From: Galeruca laticollis
Taxonomy: Eukaryota > Arthropoda > Insecta > Coleoptera > Chrysomelidae
DNA: 64,000 nt
Assembly (NCBI GenBank): GCA_963921935.1
Contig: OY998180.1
Location: 87,727,139-87,791,138 of the forward strand
Direction: 5' to 3'
A program made the position numbers and the translations under genes. The notes beneath the pieces are model-generated. The model saw nothing but the letters and a program-made list of their open reading frames with translations. It had not been told where the DNA came from and made no database searches. Every line of letters begins with the position of its first letter. Within the stretch, counting starts at the first letter, position 1. Of the stretch, positions 57,690 to 64,000 are shown piece by piece.

Positions 57690-58763
57690 CACGGTTTCTA
57701 GTTTGTTTTTCTTTGGCGATAATACAGTGGAGATTCGATCATAATGTGCTTCACCGTTATTGGAACAGCGCAGTTTGGACATTCTGAGGCTGGTTCTCTT
57801 TTAAGCAGGTATTCATGTGTAAGGCGTGTATGTCCGATAAGAATGCGATTCTATATCAACTGTTCTTTTGTTGTAGCAGCTATCGGAAGTTTAGTAGTTA
57901 TTTGCGGTTTAATGTAGTAAAGCCTAGATTCTTGCTGATCCCAGGTGGACCACTTATATGTAATGTATTTTTTGATGACTTGTTTGTGATTCGTGTGTGA
58001 GTAGTTATTTAGCAACGGTATATTTTCGTTGACTTCGAGGGCGAATGCATTAACCTCTTCGTTGCGTCGTATTCCCATATGTGAGGGAATGAAGTGAACT
58101 CTGACACTATAGTTGGTAAAGTTTGGTTTTTATCATTTGTAAGGTTTGATGTTTTGGATATAGTTGTTGTATTCCATGCATTGCACTTAAAGACTCTGAA
58201 ACTATTAGGAATTTGTTTGTGGTATTTTATTACACTTTTTTGGGGCTTCCAAAATTGCAGTAGTTTCTCCTGTGTATATGCTACAGTGCTGTGGTATACG
58301 AACTGTGTATTTAGTGCTCGAGCATACATAGGCAGCTGCGTGTCCGTTGTTGTTTTTGGAGGCATCCGTATAAAAATTGTATGTTGGAGGAGACTTGGAA
58401 ATTAAATTTTTTTAAGTAATTTTGAATTAAGGAAAGATTTGTAGATTTTTTGAGTAAGAACTTAGGGATGTATTTATTTCTGGAGGATTTATAATCGACG
58501 GAGGAATGTTTATAGTGATGTTGTTAAACAAACTGCACTGGTGAATATTGAATCCATGTCTTTTAATTCTCTCTCGGTGTGGTAAGGACTTTATGGATTT
58601 GTCTCCATAAAATTCTGAACGCGCTACATTGTTAAAAATTATCGGAAATACGATGTATATCCTCGCGGTGTAATTTATTGCTAACAGTTTACGTCGTAAC
58701 TTAAGTGGGGACTCATTAGTTACTGCTCATAAAACAATTCTTGAGGCTGATGCTTGAATAGTG
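57690..58763 (-). pseudogene. Jockey-like LINE 3' part (RNase H and zinc knuckle)
   Basis: The minus strand reads, from high to low coordinate: NTIQASASRIVL, SLPHRERIKRHGFNIHQC, then RNase H with YTDASKNNNGHAAAYVCSST and IYTGETTAILEAP, and finally IGHTRLTHEYLLKREPASEC then PNCAVPITVKHIMIESP. These are the RNase H domain and terminal zinc motif of Jockey-clade elements. The upstream RT is missing because W copy 2 begins at 58764. Confidence 0.85.
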
Positions 58764-59405
58764 TTAAGAGGGGCCTCCTCACAGGTATATGAACCTACAT
58801 AATACTAGTTGCTAATCTAGTAATTATTTGGTTCAAAATATTTACGATAGATGTCGATAGTAGTACTGAATCGGCTTTTACTTATTCAACATATTTTCTC
58901 TCTCTGTCTTTCCACTCTTGACGGTTCAAAGAAACGCATCTCTGTTCGAATGTTTTGATTTAAAATATTTCAACTTTTTGTGAGCACAGAAACCTTATCT
59001 CCATGGGTGATTTGTGCTTATCTCTATTTTTTTGCATCCAAACCACAGCACAGCTGTGCATAGATAGGAGAATATTATATAAACGGATCCAAACAAAATT
59101 TGTTGACATAATTTCCATTTGAGTGTAGATTTTTGATTATTTAAGAGTTTCATAAATGTTTTTGAAAGGAATAAATTGTTAAAAAGTAAGTAATCGTATC
59201 GACCCGATATCCAAAATTATAGTTATTATAATGCAATGCAAAGATTGATCATATGTGTTGTGGAGATTGGAACTGAAACATTTTTCCTTAATTATACAAA
59301 AAAATTGTTGGTTCATTCTCTTTTTTCCATAACAGATACACATATGTGTGATCACCTGAATGGTAAATATTTTTTTTTTGTTTTTATATAATACATTATT
59401 GGTAT

Positions 59406-60060
59406 TATTACTTTTCCATCCTACTCATCTAATATGCGAGAAAAGTATTGGTTTACCCAAAAAAAATATGGAATCTTGGAATTTTTTGAGTTGTTCTTAC
59501 GTTTTCCAGCAAGAACAAAATAAAAAAATGTATCACATTTTTGGAGAAATTTCAGTTTGTTAGCACGATACAGCCACGATACAGTGACCAATTTCATGAT
59601 TGGATATTATTCGTAGCTTTTTATAGGCGAACCTTATTGATTTTAAGCTCACTAGAGCTAGTACAACGAGTGCCATGGTTCCTGAAGTGCCACATTTTTG
59701 GAGAAATTTCGGGTTGTTATCACGATACAGTCTCCAAAGTGTATGCAAATGACCAATTTTATGATTGGATATTATTCAAGGCAATTTATAGATGAACCTC
59801 ATTGATTTTCAGCTCAATAGAGCTAGTACAACGGGTGCTATAGTACCTGAAGTGCAACATTTTTTGGAGAAATTCCGGGTTGTTAGCACGATACAGCTTC
59901 CGGAGTGTACACAAGTGACCAATTTTATAATTGGATATTTTTCAGAGTGTCTCACAGTTGAACCCTATTAATTTTCACCTCACTAGAGCGAGTATAACGA
60001 GTCCTATTCTATTTAGAAGCGCTATTGCCATTTCTACAGTAGGAAGACAAAACTAATTTT
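59406..60060 (+). repeat. X repeat block within W copy 2
   Basis: The same block and position as 12704-13516 but with three units instead of four. The first unit is missing precisely (AAAAAAATG runs straight into TATCACATTTTTGGAG). Confidence 0.8.
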
Positions 60061-60437
60061 TTAGTCGTCCTTTGTTTTACAATTTTTTTTAATATCAACA
60101 ACTAACACTATAACTAAGTCATCCTTTAATAATTATTTGGTTTCTTATTTTCTTTGAGTTTTTGAAATGCTTATATTATCAAACAATTTGCAAGGAAATT
60201 CCGACTATTGGCTAGACAAAGTCACAAATATTGTTATGTAGGGAGAAACTTAAAACATTGTTTATAATTACTTTTGAAATCGTTTTCCGTATAATTTTAA
60301 TAAAGAAAATGTAATGGTAGTCTCTTAGGTCAACTTAAACATGTCTTTCTAAGGTGTGTAATGGAGTTTGGGGTTTGAAAAAATATTTATTTTCTTCTAT
60401 AACTTAAAAACAGCTGAACTGCGGCAACCCAGCAATA

Positions 60438-61365
60438 AACGATAGCAGTTTTTGCTACAACTATACTGTAAGCAAAATAATGGCAAAACCTACTTGGAAG
60501 AAGCATCTAATTTTCTTATTTCATTTACAGTTCTGATTATGTAACTTAAACTAAGCCCGATGTAACTGCCCCCCAGATCCATTAATATTTCATGAAACAG
60601 AGTTTCCTTATACCATTCCGTAAGTAAAAACACTAACAAGATTTATTTACAAAAATTAAATTTCTATTCATTTTCATAACTGACAATTTCATGAAAATGG
60701 AACCTGATGTAACAGCCCGCACAGGTCCAAATAATTTTCAAATGGCAGTTTTCGCTACAACTATACTGTAAGTAAAATAATGACAAAACCTACTTAGAAG
60801 AAGCATCTAATTTTCTTATTTCATTTACAGTTCTGATTATGTAACTAAAACTAAGCCCGATGTAACTGCCCCGCACATCCATTAATATTTCATAAAACAG
60901 AGTTTCCTTATACCATTCCGTAAGTAAAAACAAGACTTATTTACATAAATAAAATTTCTATTCATTTTCAGAACTGACAATTTCATTAAAACGGAACCTG
61001 ATGTAACAGCCCGCACAGGTACAAATAATTTTCATATAGCAGTTTTCGCTACAACTATACTGTAAGTAAATAAATGGATAAACCTACTTAGAAGAAGCAT
61101 CTAGTTTTCTTATTTCATTTACAGTTCTGATTATGTAACTAAAACTAAGTCCGATGTAACTGCCCTGCAGGTCTATTAATATTCCATAAAACAGAGTTTC
61201 CAGATACCATTCCGTAAGTGAAAACACTAACAAGACTTATTTACAAAAATCAAATTTCTATCCATTTTCAGAACTGACAATTTCACTAAAACGGAACCTG
61301 ATGTAACTGCCCGCACAGGTCCAAATACTTTCCATATAGCAGCCTCGCTATATCTATTCAGTAAG
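60438..61365 (+). repeat. Tandem exon-cassette array, W copy 2
   Basis: A exons (89 nt) near 60532, 60832 and 61125; B exons (90 nt) near 60681, 60973 and 61272. As in copy 1, every A exon lacks the same base after ACTGCC. Donors are GTAAG throughout; A acceptors are TTTACAG; B acceptors are CATTTTCAG, or CATTTTCAT in the first B. The final B exon is uninterrupted here and reads through CAGCCTCGCTATATC into the next donor. Confidence 0.8.
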
Positions 61366-62680
61366 TAAAAACTAAAACTAAAATGAAGCCTAATGTAATT
61401 GTAAGGGATAGTTTATAAACTTTTTGTTTTTTTTGTCAGAGGATTAAGAAAATAGAAGATGCAGTTCAGTTGCCATGTATGCATAAAAATAAAGAAAATA
61501 TATTCAGTACTTATGTATATCAAATTTGTAATATGGATTCCAAGATAAAATGGATTACTTGTACATTTTTGCTGAATTGGGGGAAAAATAATTTTGTAAG
61601 TGAAAATATTATTTATTTAAAGAAAATATTTGAAGTTTTTTCTTCAGTCTTTATAACTACGTGGATCCAGACTTCAATAATGTGGATGGGGGGTCACCAC
61701 CCCATTGTGAGTATAGAATCGTAAAAAATGGATATTTTTATAAACTTTTTATTTTCTTTTTGTTATGAGGAGAAATGGTAGAGAAGAAGATGAACTTCAG
61801 TTGCCATGTATTAATAAATATGACGACAAATACATTAAATTAGTAATAATAATTTTATTGATATTTTTATAAAATATTTTTTATTTGTTTCTTTTCAATA
61901 AAAAAATACACCAATTTTTCCTTTAATTTTTTTGAATAATTAATAAGGGTCAATGAAAAAGCGGACCTGTCTGTTTATTGCTATAATAAACCTTTTTATA
62001 GTTTACCTAATTAATTGGCATTTCTTTGCTACTGTTCATTTGAATTATTAAGAGGGGTCAGTGGAAAAGCAGACATTCTGTATTATAATAAATATAAAAA
62101 CTAACTACTTACTGTCTCTGTACTTCAAATTTGTAATACTACAATTAAACAAACATATTGCATAATTGATTTGATTTTGTTTTCAATAAAAGAATACACT
62201 TTTGCTATAATTTACTTGAATAATTGAGAAGAGTCAATGGAAAAACAGGCATGTCCGTTTATTACAAACTGGAGGAAAATGCAAAAAGTATAACATTTCA
62301 ATAAATAACCTGGAAAAATTGAAGATAAAAAATATATAACATGTTTAAACCTGCATTTCGAAAATAAAAGATTACATATTGTGTTACTTTTTGAATAGAA
62401 TAAAAAATGTCTATTTTGTTAAATTAGTAGAAAGCAATTAATACTATTACCAATGTAGTTTTATCACTAACTCAGAAGGCTGTGGCTGTGTACAGGTTCT
62501 TGGAGGAACCAAAAGGCCCTGATATGGGGATCAATAAATATAATGCAAGTGCACTTGTGGAATCACTAGCAACAGCTAAAAATATTTGTAGATTATTTTA
62601 TGTCTAGGCTACACTAAACACAATCTTGTGGTGTAAATATAAATAGCATTTACGAAGCACAAATTTACTTATTTAGTTGT
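61366..62680 (+). pseudogene. Distal exons of the W gene, copy 2
   Basis: The 156-nt exon 61440-61595 is fully open here (52 codons; IKKIEDAVQLPCMHKNKENI), unlike copy 1. The next exon, after TTTTTTCTTCAG, holds YNYVDPDFNNVDGGSPPHC. A later piece, RREEDELQLPCINKYDDKYI (with its start near 61765), resembles the 156-nt exon. The terminal exon 62476-62607 is 12 nt longer than in copy 1, through two in-frame 6-nt duplications (GCTGTG; AGTGCA). The phase between the second and third exons does not fit cleanly, so I treat it as a pseudogene. Confidence 0.5.
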
Positions 62681-62990
62681 ATAGTTACAGTGGGATCTCT
62701 ATTAAGTTTGATATATGAGTTAGGGTCATTGAGAATATCATAAGATTTTTCAAGATATTCTTCTTTATTCATAATTACTGTGATATTACCTTTGTCTGAT
62801 TTTGTTAGAATAAGATTTGGATTGTTTTTAAAAAAAGTTTTAGTTTTTTGGTATATAGAGTTCAAAAAATGATTATTGTTAAGAGGTTTTTGGAAAAAAT
62901 TAGTAATCATGTTAGTTATTTTTGCTCGGAAAATATTTTTCTTTTCATGATTGAACCAGTGATTAGGCATTCTATATCAGATAGTTGATT
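62665..62990 (-). pseudogene. Penelope-like element RT N-terminal fragment
   Basis: The minus ORF contains FLNSIYQKTKTFFKNNPN and LILTKSDKGNITVIMNKEEY, then LEKSYDILNDPNSYIKLNRD. This KxDKGNxxVIMxxxEY block is characteristic of the start of Penelope-like reverse transcriptases. The remainder is absent; the fragment meets the broken right edge of W copy 2. Confidence 0.65.
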
Positions 62991-64000
62991 TGCGACAAAT
63001 TGTAATATATTACTATTACTGGGTTAATTATAATGAATTAAATTAGGTTATAAATTGATTTCCTTCCTTTTTTTATGTCGGCTAGCTGTAAATATGATTA
63101 ATCATAAGACTCGTAATTGGGTTGCGGTTCGTACCCTTGTTGAATAAATTTAGAAAACATAATAATTTTTAAAAATGAATATTTTTTTTACAATAGTTAA
63201 TCCAATCAATTTTAACAATTTTATTTTAATTTGAATACGATATATATACAACTTTTCAAAATGAAGTTTTAAATACAATTCTTTTTTGGTTCGTATCGTT
63301 TTTACTCAGAATAAAATTTATAATTTACAATCGAACACTTTTCCTGTGAATTTTATAAAAATGCCTTTAATGTTTTTATCATTTCTTTTTAAAAAAATGT
63401 AAGCTTTCCTTTACTATTTAAATTACTGATCTAATAACTATGATTAAATTAAATGTCTATAAATACGAGCTCAAAATATGACACGCGATATCCAATTCTA
63501 TATGAGATAACCCAGTTCCTTCACTTCTTTGGCAGTTAAATTACCATTGCATGCTGCCTCAATAAATTTTAATTTAGTTCTCCTACCAAAATTTTGTTTG
63601 CAAGGTATATGTCATGATTTTCAAATTCTAAATTTTAATTTTATTTCTTCTAATAACTTGTATTCAGTCTCAATAAATTTTAATTCACTTCTCTTACCGA
63701 AATTGTAAAGTATATGTTGTTTTCAAACCCGAGATTATAATTTTTATTTTTCTTGATAATTCTGTATTTTCATATATCTTCCTATTGACATCTATCTGCC
63801 AAAATTTTTCTCAATTCTCAATTTTTGTAAATCCGCCTTCAAATAGTTTTTTTCATCTCTATCTCTATTGGCGCACTCGAAACGCGAACTTCACTACCTT
63901 CTTATGATTATTACATGTTAATTATTTATAAATTTTAAAATTTTTTACTTATATCTATTATTATAATCTAATACGTAAAATCAGTTACTTCCAAAAGAAT
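62991..64000. other. No recognisable gene; short local duplication
   Basis: AT-rich. CTCAATAAATTTTAATT followed by TTCTC.TACC.AAATT occurs at about 63557-63590 and 63668-63702, a degenerate direct repeat spaced by about 110 bp. No coding signal. Confidence 0.5.

Larger units (their letters stand above)
58768..62680 (+). mobile_element. Element W copy 2, internally deleted, right end lost
   Basis: The left end TTAA-GAGGGGCCTCCTCACAG (TTAA at 58764-58767) is inserted in the Jockey-like LINE. It matches copy 1 over 58768-59225, 59236-60222, and from about 60438 to 62680. It lacks the 1-kb block (11515-12540) and the YqaJ exons. It has no errantivirus. Homology ends at about 62680, before the 3' terminal 0.6 kb and right TIR. 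Confidence 0.85.

Noticed and set aside
59541..59795. 84-codon ORF in W copy 2
   Set aside because: Reads straight through X tandem units and is explained by the repeat.

Overview
The window is AT-rich eukaryotic DNA from an insect-type genome, and almost everything I can recognise in it is transposable-element sequence stacked in nested layers. Coding pieces carry GT-AG introns. The families are insect-typical: env-bearing errantiviruses, Tc1/mariner and pogo/Tigger elements, Jockey- and RTE-like LINEs, a Penelope-like fragment, and a large YqaJ-bearing DNA element. I see no ordinary single-copy host gene, no rRNA or tRNA gene and no CRISPR. I cannot name the species; the text is compatible with a TE-rich beetle or hemipteran.

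Layout. 0.2-2.3 kb: a spliced, frameshifted DD82E (Sailor-like) transposase on the minus strand. 3.3-3.9 kb: a MITE. 5.6-8.0 kb: a 5'-truncated Ty3/gypsy element (minus) whose pol continues past integrase into a macro domain and a CCCH zinc-finger remnant. 8.0-9.0 kb: a LINE fragment. 10.7-25.9 kb: a mariner-like transposon split by a 14.2-kb element (here 'W', TTAA target duplication) that carries a YqaJ exonuclease gene and a tandem array of exon cassettes. W is itself interrupted by a 7.4-kb env-bearing errantivirus. 26.4-33.8 kb: a Tigger element split by a second Ty3/gypsy element, whose gag is fused in frame to a LINE ORF1 fragment. 36.1-44.0 kb: a decayed errantivirus (minus). 44.0-46.6 kb: a second, better preserved Tigger. 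47.6-53.5 kb: a satellite-bearing MITE ('X') hit by a gag-less errantivirus, which is joined mid-pol to a second copy of the macro/CCCH gypsy. 55.6-57.6 kb: a Tc1-like element split by another X copy. 57.7-62.7 kb: a Jockey-like LINE hit by a second, internally deleted W copy, then a Penelope-like fragment.

The most interesting items are: (1) a Ty3/gypsy lineage whose pol C-terminus carries an ADP-ribose-type macro domain plus a CCCH zinc finger, seen in two copies with independent damage; (2) element W, whose empty site can be rebuilt because the split mariner reading frame closes across one TTAA; (3) the alternating 89/90-nt exon-cassette array downstream of YqaJ in both W copies; (4) the gag-LINE ORF1 chimera that replaces protease and reverse transcriptase; (5) the errantivirus/macro-gypsy chimera.

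All domain calls were made by eye from motifs. No database search was run. Repeat boundaries are good to a few bases where I quote termini and approximate elsewhere.
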